DNA of 64,000 bases from an uncultured bacterium (GTDB taxonomy: Bacteria; Bacteroidota; Rhodothermia; Rhodothermales; Rubricoccaceae): contig CANLSR010000002.1 of assembly GCA_947493945.1 (NCBI GenBank), positions 310,001 to 374,000 on the forward strand. The letters are read 5' to 3'. The notes beneath the pieces are model-generated. The model saw only the letters and a program-made list of their open reading frames with translations, was not told the origin of the DNA and did no database searches. A program made the translations under genes and the position numbers. Shown here in pieces: positions 7,990-15,768 of the stretch. How positions within the stretch are numbered: position 1 is the stretch's first letter; the number at the start of each line of letters is the position of its first letter.

Positions 7990-8481
7990 TCAGCCTTCGT
8001 CCCCCATCGCAATCGTCACCGTCACCGAAAAGTCCTGGGCGCCCTGGCGAGTCCAGAACGCGCGGCCGGCGGCGTTGGTGGCCAGCACGCCGGCGCGGAG
8101 TTGGGTCGCGCCCTGGGCGGCGCCCCACTGGCGGGCGTGGTCGAGCAGGCGCGCGCCCAAGCCGGTGCCGCGGGCGGCGGGCGCGACGTACAGGTCGTCG
8201 ACGTGGACGAGCGACTGGGGCTCGAACGTCGGCGTGGGGACGTAGAGGTGGGCCGTGACCAACCCGACGGGCGCGCCGGCGCCGACCGCCAGCCAGACGC
8301 GGCTGGTCCGGCTCCGCGTCCACTCGCGGAAGTCGGTCGACCAGCGGGCGCCGGCGTCGTCGGCCAGCCGGTAGCGGGCGTCGAGCGACTCGTGCTCACC
8401 GTGGAGCGCCCGCCACAGCGGCAGCGCCGCGGCCAGGTCCGACGGCCGCGCCTCGCGGATCGTGGCGCGCCGGTCGGTCAC
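7990..8481 (-). CDS. GNAT family N-acetyltransferase
   Basis: The 163-aa product shows the GNAT fold: ATIREARPSDLAAALPLW at the start, a central strand VHVDDLYVAP, and the acetyl-CoA pyrophosphate loop RGTGLGA (about 104-110). The C-terminal strand-helix ends TNAAGRAFWTRQGAQ. It should transfer an acetyl group from acetyl-CoA to an amine; the substrate cannot be read from sequence. The start is GTG at 8481, overlapping the asd stop codon by 4 nt (GTGA), so the gene is probably translated by coupling with asd. The 186-nt gap downstream, between its stop and the heptamer array, holds no recognisable gene. Confidence 0.88.
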   Translation of the reverse strand: MTDRRATIREARPSDLAAALPLWRALHGEHESLDARYRLADDAGARWSTDFREWTRSRTSRVWLAVGAGAPVGLVTAHLYVPTPTFEPQSLVHVDDLYVAPAARGTGLGARLLDHARQWGAAQGATQLRAGVLATNAAGRAFWTRQGAQDFSVTVTIAMGDEG

Positions 8482-9533
8482 GCGGCCCGGGCCCGGCGCC
8501 CGATCCGGCCCTCGGCCGCCAGCAGCTCGGCGTTCAAGATGGCCCCGCCGGCCGCGCCGCGGACCGTGTTGTGGCTCAGGACCACGAACTTGACGCCCAG
8601 CACCGGGCAGTCCTGGATCCGCCCGACCGTCACCGTCATGCCGTCGCCCAGGTGGACGTGCGTGCGCGGCTGAGGTGCGGTCTCGTCGTCCGTCACCAGG
8701 ATCGGTGTCTCGGGCGACGTGTGGAGGCCGCGACCGGCGAGCGGGCTCCGCCACGACCGCAGCGCCTCCGCCACCTCCGCCGCGCTGGCGGGCGTCGCCA
8801 GCCGGACCGAGACGGCCTCCATGTGGCCGTCCACGACCGGCACGCGGTGGCACTGGGCCGAGACCACGACCTCGGCGTCGGCCACGCCGTCCGGCCCCAG
8901 GGTGCCCAGCAGCTTGCGCGTCTCGACGGCCATCTTCTGCTCCTCGCCGCCGATAAACGGCACCACGTTGCCCAGCGCGTCCAGCGACGCGACGCCCGGG
9001 TAGCCGGCGCCGCTCAGCGCCTGCATCGTGACCACGTGGACGGCCTCGACGCCGAACGCGTCGTGCAGCGGCCTCAGGGCCATCACCAGCCCGACCGTCG
9101 AGCAGTTGGGGTTGGTGACGATGAATCCGCCCGAGCCCCACGACTGGCGGTCGATCAAGGCGAGGTGGTCCGGGTTGACCTCGGGGATCAGGAGCGGCAC
9201 CGTCGGGTCGAGGCGGTAGTTGCGCGCGTTCGAGACCACGGCGTAGCCGCGCCGCGCCCAGTCGGCCTCGACCTCGCCGGCCACGCTCGCGTCGAGCCCC
9301 GAGAACACCACGTCGACGTCCGGCGCCGCGTCGACGCCCTCCACCACCCTCTCGCCGACGGCGTCCGCCAGCGGCTCGGCCTGGAGCCAGCGCGCCGCCT
9401 CGCGGTATGGCTTGCCCGCCGACCGCTCCGACGCGACCAGCGACACGACCTCGAAGCCGGGGTGGCGCGAGAGCAGGCGGACGAACGTTTGGCCGACGGC
9501 GCCGGTGGCACCTAAAATCGCGGCTCGGAGCAT
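8478..9533 (-). CDS. asd: Aspartate-semialdehyde dehydrogenase
   Basis: Asd reduces aspartyl phosphate to aspartate semialdehyde with NADPH, the branch point to lysine/diaminopimelate, threonine and methionine. The 351-aa product has the Rossmann motif GATGAVG (8-14), the catalytic cysteine in NPNCST (C144) and the base in VPVVDGH (H237). Length and motif spacing match the archaeal/fungal-type enzymes rather than the E. coli form. ATG 9533 directly precedes the first beta strand, so the open frame extending further upstream is not used. serC lies upstream with a 134-nt gap, which may hold a separate promoter. Confidence 0.95.
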   Translation of the reverse strand: MLRAAILGATGAVGQTFVRLLSRHPGFEVVSLVASERSAGKPYREAARWLQAEPLADAVGERVVEGVDAAPDVDVVFSGLDASVAGEVEADWARRGYAVVSNARNYRLDPTVPLLIPEVNPDHLALIDRQSWGSGGFIVTNPNCSTVGLVMALRPLHDAFGVEAVHVVTMQALSGAGYPGVASLDALGNVVPFIGGEEQKMAVETRKLLGTLGPDGVADAEVVVSAQCHRVPVVDGHMEAVSVRLATPASAAEVAEALRSWRSPLAGRGLHTSPETPILVTDDETAPQPRTHVHLGDGMTVTVGRIQDCPVLGVKFVVLSHNTVRGAAGGAILNAELLAAEGRIGRRARAA

Positions 9534-9667
9534 AGAGTCGGTGGGTCGGTGAGGGCCTGCCTCAGAGTACGCGGCGGGCTCGTCTGGCGGGGCGACCAAG
9601 TGGTGAACAGGCGTGCAATAACGGCACAATAGCCACGCTGCGCGCCGCCCGCGGCTCGTCCTGTCGC

Positions 9668-10798
9668 TTATCCGCGAGACGCCTCGAAGCGGCCCATAAA
9701 GTCCACCAGCGCCTCGACGGAAGCGGGCTCGACGGCGTTGTAGATCGACGCGCGGACGCCGCCCACGGAGCGGTGCCCCTTCAAGGCCATCAACCCCTCG
9801 CGCTTGGCGTCGGCGATGAACTGCGCCTCCAGGTCCTCGCTCGGCAGCCGGAACACGACGTTCATGTGCGACCGGCTGTCCTCCCGGACGGGCGTCGTGT
9901 AGAAGTCGCTCGCGTCGAGGGCCCCGTAGAGCCGGTTCACCTTGCCCCGGTTCCGCTCCACCATTCCCGCCAGCCCGCCGTGGCGCTCGATCCAGCCCAG
10001 CACCTTGTCGATCAGGTAGACCGCGAACACGGGCGGCGTGTTGAACAGCTTGGCCGCGTGCGTGCCGTAGTCCAGCATCGTCGGCAGGCCCGAGACGCGG
10101 GTCTGGAGAAAGCCGTCCTGGACGAGCACGACGGTGGCGCCGGCGGGGCCCACGTTTTTCTGGGCGCCGGCGTAGATCAGCCCGTAGCGGTCGGTCTCGA
10201 TGGGCCGGCTCAGGAAGTCCGACGAGGCGTCGCACACCAGCGGCATCTCGGCCTCGGGCTCGTGGTGGAATTGGGTCCCGTAGATCGTGTTGTTGCTCGT
10301 AAAGTGGAGGTAGGCCGAGGCCGGGTCGACGTCCCAGGTGTCGGGCTCCGGGACGTAGGTGTAGCCGTCGTCCTTGCTGCTGGCGGCCACGCCCGGCGCG
10401 GCGTCGCGGTCACGGCCGACGATCTGGGCCTCCTTGAACGCCTTGGCGCTCCAGGCGCCGGTGTCGATGTAGCTGGCCGTGCCGCCGGCGGGCAGGACGT
10501 TGAGCGGCACCTGGTGGAACTGCATCGAGGCGCCGCCCTGGAGGAACAGCACGTGCCAGTCGTCGCCGAGGCCGAGCAGGCCCTTGACGCGCGCGCCTGC
10601 GCGCTCGTGGACCTCCGAATACGCCGGCGAGCGGTGGCTGATCTCGACCATCGAGGCGCCGACGCCCGGGTAGACCGGCATCTCGTCGCGGAGCTCCTCC
10701 AGCACCTCGACGGGCAGCGCGCCGGGTCCGGCCGAGAAGTTGTGCTGCCGCTGGTCGAGGTCGGCGGCGGGCGAGTCGTAGGAGACGGGCTGCATCAT
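9668..10798 (-). CDS. serC: Phosphoserine aminotransferase
   Basis: SerC transaminates 3-phosphohydroxypyruvate to 3-phosphoserine in serine synthesis and also serves the pyridoxal phosphate pathway in many bacteria. The 376-aa product opens with HNFSAGPGALP (about 19-29), carries LFLQGGASMQF, and has the PLP lysine in AGAQKNVGPAG (K214). It ends with the conserved GVRASIYNAV. Two adjacent ATG codons (10798 and 10795) are possible starts; the upstream extension to 10888 lacks conserved sequence and is not used. Serine supply may matter for the predicted serine-activating NRPS at the right end, but the gene is a housekeeping one and no link is visible. Confidence 0.95.
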   Translation of the reverse strand: MMQPVSYDSPAADLDQRQHNFSAGPGALPVEVLEELRDEMPVYPGVGASMVEISHRSPAYSEVHERAGARVKGLLGLGDDWHVLFLQGGASMQFHQVPLNVLPAGGTASYIDTGAWSAKAFKEAQIVGRDRDAAPGVAASSKDDGYTYVPEPDTWDVDPASAYLHFTSNNTIYGTQFHHEPEAEMPLVCDASSDFLSRPIETDRYGLIYAGAQKNVGPAGATVVLVQDGFLQTRVSGLPTMLDYGTHAAKLFNTPPVFAVYLIDKVLGWIERHGGLAGMVERNRGKVNRLYGALDASDFYTTPVREDSRSHMNVVFRLPSEDLEAQFIADAKREGLMALKGHRSVGGVRASIYNAVEPASVEALVDFMGRFEASRG

Positions 10799-10853
10799 GG
10801 CGAACGGAGGGGTTGGGGTCAGGAGGGGGAGAGGGGCGTTGTGCCAGAACCGA

Positions 10854-11600
10854 TCAGGTGGGGTCCGGCGACGGGCCGACGGTCTCATGCGCTGGCGCGG
10901 CCACGCCGCGCGCGCGCGCCGCGAGCTCCTCGCGCACGAACCGCTGCATCCGCTCGATGGCCGTCCGCGCGAACCGGGCCTGGAGCCGGCGCCCGAACAG
11001 CTTGAAGCCGATCCGGTAGAACAGGTTGCCGATCCGGTCGGGCTGCGAGAACGAGTCGATGTGGAACGAGACGGCGCCGGTCGCCTGGGCCTTGCGCACC
11101 TCGAAGGTGATCCGGCCGCGCTCGAAGTGGCCTTCTAGCGTGGCGTAGTCGAAGCCGTACACCCGGACCGGCCCGCTGGCGGGGTCGCCGGGCGACGGCC
11201 CGCGCGTCTCGTCGATCTCGTCGCCCACCTTGACGCCGAACCAGAACGAGAGCCCTAGGAACCGCGCCCGCAGCAGCATCGGCCGGCCCGCCAGCGGCTC
11301 GTCGGGCGAGAAGATGCCCGTGATGAGCTTGGGGTCGGGGAAGGCGTAGTTGCGCGCCAGGTCGCAGGCGACGGCCCACGAGGCGCGGGCGTCGTCGGAC
11401 GGGAGGGGCGGCCCGGGCGGCTCGGGCGGCAGCTCGCCCTGGTGGTGGTCGATGTCCCAGCCCTCGGCCTCGGTGTGGTCGTGGCTGGCGTCGAGGTCGA
11501 GGTTGTAGCGCGACTCGCGGAGCGCGTCCAGGCGCTCCCGGTACTCCCGCCAGTCGGGGCGGTCGGGGACGGCGCGCCGGGCGAGCGGGCTAGGCATCAT
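10854..11600 (-). CDS. DUF1990 family protein, cytoplasmic form
   Basis: The 248-aa product contains the DUF1990 core, seen in YATLEGHFERGRITFEVRK (about 160-178), flanked by FGVKVGDEIDE and a C-terminal helix-rich segment FYRIGFKLFGRRLQARF. No signal peptide or membrane segment is visible. The biochemical role of the family is unknown; the fold has been compared with lipid- or hydrophobic-ligand-binding barrels, which I cannot confirm here. Its start overlaps the end of the next DUF1990 gene by 11 nt, so the two paralogues form a coupled pair. Two ATGs in tandem (11600 and 11597) are possible starts. Confidence 0.75.
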   Translation of the reverse strand: MMPSPLARRAVPDRPDWREYRERLDALRESRYNLDLDASHDHTEAEGWDIDHHQGELPPEPPGPPLPSDDARASWAVACDLARNYAFPDPKLITGIFSPDEPLAGRPMLLRARFLGLSFWFGVKVGDEIDETRGPSPGDPASGPVRVYGFDYATLEGHFERGRITFEVRKAQATGAVSFHIDSFSQPDRIGNLFYRIGFKLFGRRLQARFARTAIERMQRFVREELAARARGVAAPAHETVGPSPDPT

Positions 11601-12303
11601 CGGCCTCGCGCTCGGTGGTGACCTGGACCTCGGCGATCCGCTGGCCGCCGCAGTCCTCGGCGACGCGCTCGCAGAAAAACGTCCACATGGCCTGTTGGGC
11701 GGACTTGGCGACGCCCAGCTTGTCGTAGACCAGGTCCACGGCCGCGTCGGCGCTGCGCGCCCACGACTCGATGGAAAACCGCAGCGCGCCCGGCTCCGTC
11801 GGGTGGTCGCGCGCCTCGAACCGGATCTGACCGGCCTCCATGTGGCCCTCGAGGGTGGCGAGCGTGAACCGCGTCGGCCCCACCTCGATCACGCGGACCG
11901 GCCCGTTCCAAGGCGACCGGATCTCGATGTCGAACTCGTCCCCGACGGCCAGCACGCCGGGCTCGCCGGTGGTCTTGACGAACTCGGCGATCTCGTCCGG
12001 CACGTACTGCTGGATGTGGCCCGTGATGCAGGCCATCAGCTCGGCCGGCGCCTTCGTCGTGTTCGCCACGTCGACGGTGTAGCGCCGGTGGAAGCGCGGG
12101 CCGCAGCCCTCGTCCTCCTGCTGCACGCGGCGCCCGCCGGCGGGGTCGGGCGGCGGCGCGACGGGCGCGTCCGGGGCGCGGTCCACGTCCCGCGTCTCCG
12201 CACGGACGGGGAACGCCCACCGCCGCCAAGCCCACACGCCGGCGGCGGCGGCGGCCAGGACGGCGGGCGCGACGACGAGGGCGCGGTGGCGGCGGTTGCT
12301 CAT
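11590..12303 (-). CDS. DUF1990 family protein with N-terminal membrane anchor
   Basis: This 237-aa paralogue of the downstream gene has the same signature, FTLATLEGHMEAGQIRFEARD, but begins with basic residues and a hydrophobic segment (about 9-26, VVAPAVLAAAAAGVWAW). The segment should act as an uncleaved anchor or signal peptide. A linker rich in proline and aspartate (about 35-60) separates it from the domain. The pair would place one DUF1990 domain in the cytoplasm and one outside or at the membrane, which suggests they handle the same ligand on two sides; that is inference. The ATG at 12303 is preceded by a short gap that carries palindromic CCAGCGGCTGG sequence. Confidence 0.75.
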   Translation of the reverse strand: MSNRRHRALVVAPAVLAAAAAGVWAWRRWAFPVRAETRDVDRAPDAPVAPPPDPAGGRRVQQEDEGCGPRFHRRYTVDVANTTKAPAELMACITGHIQQYVPDEIAEFVKTTGEPGVLAVGDEFDIEIRSPWNGPVRVIEVGPTRFTLATLEGHMEAGQIRFEARDHPTEPGALRFSIESWARSADAAVDLVYDKLGVAKSAQQAMWTFFCERVAEDCGGQRIAEVQVTTEREADDA

Positions 12304-12367
12304 GCCCCCTCTACGCCCGACCGCGCCGCGGGCTCCCCGCCGGCGGCCAGCGCCAGCGGCTGGCGGA

Positions 12368-12405
12368 CAAAAGAGCCCCGCTCCAGCGCGAGGCCAGAGC
12401 GGGGC
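12368..12405 (-). terminator. Probable intrinsic terminator after the BI-1 gene
   Basis: On the minus strand a perfect 9-bp stem (12405-12397 pairing with 12383-12375, GCCCCGCTC/GAGCGGGGC, 13-nt loop) is followed by TCTTTTG. It lies 42 nt after the BI-1 family stop codon and before the DUF1990 pair, so it should end the BI-1 transcript. Confidence 0.7.
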
Positions 12406-12446
12406 GTCGAGACGGAGAGCCAGCCGCTGGCGGCCGGCGTCGGCGG

Positions 12447-13139
12447 TTAGTCGCGGCTCATGAAGATGCGCAGGACGTACCAGAACATCAGCGCGACGGC
12501 GGCGAACAGCTCCAGCGAGGCCGAGACGTAGCGGTCCTCGGGGTACTCGCGCAGGATCCGCGAGGTGCTCCACAGGATCGAGGCGCCGGCCAGCCCGATC
12601 ATGGCCACCGAGAACCACAGGCCCAGGTTGAACCCGGTCAAAACGCCGACCACGATGGCCACGATGGCCAGGATGCCGGCCCACTTGATGAACCCGCCCA
12701 GGAACGAGAAGTCCTTGCCCGAGAAGAAGGCCACGGCCGTGAGCCCCGAGAACCCGAGCACCGTCACCCAGGCCGCCTTGCCGATGGCGCCGGGCGCGAT
12801 CTCGTTGGCCAGGAACAGCATCGGCACGAAGATCAGCGCCTCGGCCACGACGTACCCGCCCAGCGCGGCGTACTGCGCGCCCTTGGTCTCGGCCGTCGCC
12901 GCGACGCGGCTGGCGACCGTGCCGGCGATCACGAACGCGCCCAACACCAGGAGCCAGCCGGCGCCCGTGTTCAGCAGCGTGTTCGCGATGGGGTACGCCA
13001 GGCCCGAGGTGAACAGGAAGACCTCGATGCCCGCGAACAGCAGGATGGCGCCGAGCAGGTGCGCATAGGTCCGTGTCAGGAAGGCCGCGCGGGCGTCGTC
13101 GCCCAAGGCCGCGACCGGGGTCTGGTAGAGGGTGTCCAT
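12447..13139 (-). CDS. Bax inhibitor-1/YccA family membrane protein
   Basis: The 230-aa product has seven predicted membrane segments from about residue 28 to the end and the family pattern of alternating hydrophobic helices with few charges. One loop, GLWFSVAMIGLAGASILWSTSRILREYPEDRYVSASLELF, matches the family's conserved segment before the last helix. Relatives (YccA, YbhL, TMBIM) sit in the inner membrane and are linked to ion leak or membrane-protease control; the exact role here is not readable. The gene stands alone, with its own terminator at 12368-12405 and a 100-nt gap to the reductase upstream. Confidence 0.9.
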   Translation of the reverse strand: MDTLYQTPVAALGDDARAAFLTRTYAHLLGAILLFAGIEVFLFTSGLAYPIANTLLNTGAGWLLVLGAFVIAGTVASRVAATAETKGAQYAALGGYVVAEALIFVPMLFLANEIAPGAIGKAAWVTVLGFSGLTAVAFFSGKDFSFLGGFIKWAGILAIVAIVVGVLTGFNLGLWFSVAMIGLAGASILWSTSRILREYPEDRYVSASLELFAAVALMFWYVLRIFMSRD

Positions 13140-13239
13140 GGGGGGTTGAGAGTCAGAGGAGCAAGAAACGTAGAGAACCCAGACGAAGTGTCGCCGCCGG
13201 GCTTGAACAATCGGCTTGGTCGGGGCGCGCTGGCGGGCC

Positions 13240-14229
13240 CTAGGCCCGGACGTCGATCACGACGCGGCCGGTCGTCTCGCCGTCCACGATCCTCCGGCCC
13301 CACGCGGGCACGTCCGCCAGGCCGACCACGGTGCGCTGGACCGGGTCCAGCACGCCCCGGCCGACGGCGGCCGCCAGCCGGTCCCAGGCCCGCTGGCGGA
13401 GCTCGCGCGGCGCCGTGTTGGAGTCGATCCCGGCCAGCGTGACGCCGCGCAGGATGAACGGGAAGACGGTCGTCTCCAGCTCCGACCCGCCCGCCAGCCC
13501 GCACGCGGCGACGCAGGCGTGGCGCCGGGCGCCGGCCACCAGCGACGCCAGCGTCGTGCCGCCCACCGAGTCGACGGCGCCGGCCCAGACGGCGCGCGTC
13601 ATCGGCGCGCTCGGCCCGCTAGAGAGCGCGTCGCGGCCGACGACCTCGGCCGCGCCCAGCTGGCGGAGGTAGCCGTGGGCGTCCTGGGAACCGGTGACGG
13701 CGTGGACCTCGTGGCCCTCGGCCGCCAGCAGCGCCGTCGCGACGGACCCGACGCCGCCCGACGCGCCGGTGACGGCCACCGGGCCGCGCCCCGGCTCGAC
13801 GCCGTGGGCCTCCAGCGCCAGCACGCTCAGCATGGCCGTAAAGCCGGCCGTCCCGATCCACATGGCGTCCTCGGTCGAGAGCGAGTCCGGCAGCGCGACC
13901 AGGTGGTCGGGCTGGGCCCGGGCCTGCTCCGCGAATCCGCCCCACCGCTCCTCGCCGGTGCCCCAGCCGGTCAGCACCACGCGGTCGCCGGCGGCCCACT
14001 GGCGGGACGCGTCGGAGACGACGGCGCCGGCCAGGTCGATGCCCGGCACGAACGGGAACTCGCCGCGCACGATCTTGCCCCCGCCCGTCACCGCCAGCCC
14101 GTCCTTGTAGTTGAGGCTGGAGTGCGCCACGTCGATCAGGACGTCGCCGTCGGGGAGGTCGTCTGGGGAGACGCCCTGGACGGCGGCGCCGGTGGGCGGG
14201 CGGGACTGGGCGAGCAGGAGGGCGCGCAT
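13240..14229 (-). CDS. acuI: AcuI/YhdH-type acrylyl-CoA reductase (MDR family)
   Basis: The 329-aa product is a zinc-independent medium-chain dehydrogenase/reductase. It shows SSLNYKDGLAVTGGGKIVR, FPFVPGIDLAGAV and the NADPH-binding ASGGVGSVA loop, and ends with GRVVIDV. The pattern NYKDxLA and the length match the YhdH/AcuI group, which reduces acrylyl-CoA to propionyl-CoA with NADPH. In marine bacteria this detoxifies acrylate from dimethylsulfoniopropionate and 3-hydroxypropionate metabolism. No DMSP lyase gene is nearby, so that role is not supported by context. ATG 14229 precedes the conserved MRALLLAQ; a frame open to 14286 is ignored because it runs through the terminator of the next gene. 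Confidence 0.85.
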   Translation of the reverse strand: MRALLLAQSRPPTGAAVQGVSPDDLPDGDVLIDVAHSSLNYKDGLAVTGGGKIVRGEFPFVPGIDLAGAVVSDASRQWAAGDRVVLTGWGTGEERWGGFAEQARAQPDHLVALPDSLSTEDAMWIGTAGFTAMLSVLALEAHGVEPGRGPVAVTGASGGVGSVATALLAAEGHEVHAVTGSQDAHGYLRQLGAAEVVGRDALSSGPSAPMTRAVWAGAVDSVGGTTLASLVAGARRHACVAACGLAGGSELETTVFPFILRGVTLAGIDSNTAPRELRQRAWDRLAAAVGRGVLDPVQRTVVGLADVPAWGRRIVDGETTGRVVIDVRA

Positions 14230-14250
14230 CGGGAGGGGACTCTGGAACAC

Positions 14251-14283
14251 AAAAAAGCGTCCCGATCCAGCAGACCGGGACGC
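14251..14283 (-). terminator. Intrinsic terminator of the DUF1328 gene
   Basis: A perfect 8-bp stem GCGTCCCG/CGGGACGC (14257-14264 with 14276-14283, 11-nt loop) is followed on the minus strand by six T residues (complement of 14251-14256). It lies 18 nt after the DUF1328 stop and 22 nt before the reductase start, and is the clearest rho-independent terminator in the window. Confidence 0.88.
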
Positions 14284-14301
14284 CAACGACGAAACGCCCG
14301 T

Positions 14302-14454
14302 CTACAGGAGGAAGCCGATGACGGCGAGGACGATGGCCGCGATCAAGGCCCACTTTGCGAGATCTTTCGAGATGCCCGCGACGCCGCTGAACCCGAGCAG
14401 AGAGGCTACGAGCGCGATGGCAGCGAGGATGAGAAAGACGGTCAGCAAGTCCAT
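14302..14454 (-). CDS. DUF1328 small membrane protein (YtjA-like)
   Basis: This 50-aa protein consists of two hydrophobic helices (LLTVFLILAAIALVASLLGF and WALIAAIVLAVIGFLL) joined by a short polar turn (SGVAGISKDLAK). The GxxGxAGIxxxLAKxLxxIFxxxF-like pattern is characteristic of DUF1328. Such peptides sit in the inner membrane and are often stress-responsive; their function is unknown. The ATG at 14454 was chosen because the sequence upstream is not hydrophobic and has no family match. It is a single-gene unit, with a strong terminator just downstream and gcvT divergent on the other side. Confidence 0.85.
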   Translation of the reverse strand: MDLLTVFLILAAIALVASLLGFSGVAGISKDLAKWALIAAIVLAVIGFLL

Positions 14455-14597
14455 GAGGGTTGAGGTTGGGTGAAGGGGGCCCCTTCGACGCCCCCGCCCT
14501 AGGGAAGTTGCCGATGCGCCAGAAGCGCTTCCAGGACCGACTCTGCCCGTACTTTGCGCGCGCCCCCTCCCCCGCCCCGTGCCTTCCCTCCCGGCCC

Positions 14598-15701
14598 ATG
14601 CCTGAGACGCTCCGCACCACACCTCTCCACGACCGCCACCTCGCCCTGGGCGCCAAGATGGCCGAGTTCGGCGGGTGGGACATGCCCATCCAGTACACCG
14701 GCATCTTGGACGAGCACGGGGCCGTCCGTGAGGCGGCGGGCCTGTTCGACGTGAGCCACATGGGCGAGTTCAGGCTGCGCGGGCCGCAAGCGCTGGACCT
14801 GGCCCAGCGCCTGGTCACCAACGACGTGGGCAAGCTGGAGGACGGCCGCGCCCAGTACGCCGTGCTCTGCCGCGAAGACGGCACCGCCATCGACGACCTG
14901 CTGGTCTACCGGCTGGCCTCCGACGACGTGCTGCTGGTGGTCAACGCGTCCAACATCGACAAGGACTGGGCCCACGTCTCGGCCGTCGCCGACGACGCCG
15001 GGCTGGACGTGACCGTGGCCAACGAGTCGGACGACTGGGCGCTCCTGGCGCTCCAAGGCCCCAAGGCCTTCGAGGTCTTGGAGGCCGCGACGGGCGCGGA
15101 CGCCTCCGACATCCCGTTCTACCACTTCCGCCAGCACGACGGGCTGTTCGGCGCCGAGCGCGCCGTCGTGTCCCACACGGGCTACACCGGCGAGCCGGGC
15201 GTCGAGCTGTACCTCAGCCCCGAGGCCGCCGGGCGGGCCTGGGACGCGCTGACCGAGGCCGGCGGCACGCCGGCCGGGCTGGGCGCCCGGGACACGCTGC
15301 GGCTGGAGTCCGGCTTCTGCCTCTACGGCCACGAGCTCGACGACGACACGACGCCCCTGGAGGCCGGCCTCGGCTGGGTGGTCAAGCCCGACGCGGGCGA
15401 CTTCGTGGGCCGCGACGCCCTGGCGGCGCAGAAGGCGGCGGGCGTCCCGCGCCGGTTGGTCGGGCTGGTGGTCGAGGGCCGCGGCATCCCGCGCGCCGGC
15501 TACCCCGTCGTGGACGGCGACGGCGCCGAGGTCGGGACGGTCACGAGCGGCAGCCAGTCGCCGGTCTTGGGCCAGGGCGTCGCGCTGGCGATGGTGACCA
15601 ACGACGCGCAGTACACCGCGCCCGGCACCGGACTGGGCGTCTCGGTGCGCGGGCGGGTGCTGCCGGCGGTCGTCACCAAGCCGCCGTTTCACAAAGGCTG
15701 A
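14598..15701 (+). CDS. gcvT: Aminomethyltransferase (glycine cleavage T protein)
   Basis: GcvT transfers the methylene group from the lipoyl-bound aminomethyl intermediate to tetrahydrofolate in glycine cleavage. The 367-aa product opens TPLHDRHLALGAKMAEFGGWDMPIQY, with the conserved GWxMPxxY, and then AGLFDVSHMGEF with the folate-binding D. It continues HTGYTGEPGVELY and GLGARDTLRLESGFCLYGHELDDDTTPLEAGLGW. Length and motif order match full-length GcvT. ATG 14598 fits this N-terminus; an open frame extends to 14460 but carries no conserved sequence. gcvH and gcvP are not in the window. The gene ends convergently with the large secreted protein, and an 11-bp hairpin lies between them. Confidence 0.95.
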   Translation: MPETLRTTPLHDRHLALGAKMAEFGGWDMPIQYTGILDEHGAVREAAGLFDVSHMGEFRLRGPQALDLAQRLVTNDVGKLEDGRAQYAVLCREDGTAIDDLLVYRLASDDVLLVVNASNIDKDWAHVSAVADDAGLDVTVANESDDWALLALQGPKAFEVLEAATGADASDIPFYHFRQHDGLFGAERAVVSHTGYTGEPGVELYLSPEAAGRAWDALTEAGGTPAGLGARDTLRLESGFCLYGHELDDDTTPLEAGLGWVVKPDAGDFVGRDALAAQKAAGVPRRLVGLVVEGRGIPRAGYPVVDGDGAEVGTVTSGSQSPVLGQGVALAMVTNDAQYTAPGTGLGVSVRGRVLPAVVTKPPFHKG

Positions 15702-15728
15702 CGCGGCCGTGCGGCCGCGCGCGCCGGT

Positions 15729-15754
15729 GCCGCCAGCGGCCCCCCGCTGGCGGC
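15729..15754. repeat. Perfect 11-bp hairpin between convergent genes
   Basis: GCCGCCAGCGG (15729-15739) pairs exactly with 15744-15754 around a CCCC loop, in the 67-nt gap between the convergent gcvT and secreted-protein genes. It shares the CCGCTGGCGG core of the hairpin at 1521. A position between convergent genes fits a bidirectional transcript end, although no T-run flanks it. Confidence 0.8.
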
Positions 15755-15768
15755 TCGGCCCGGAGGGC

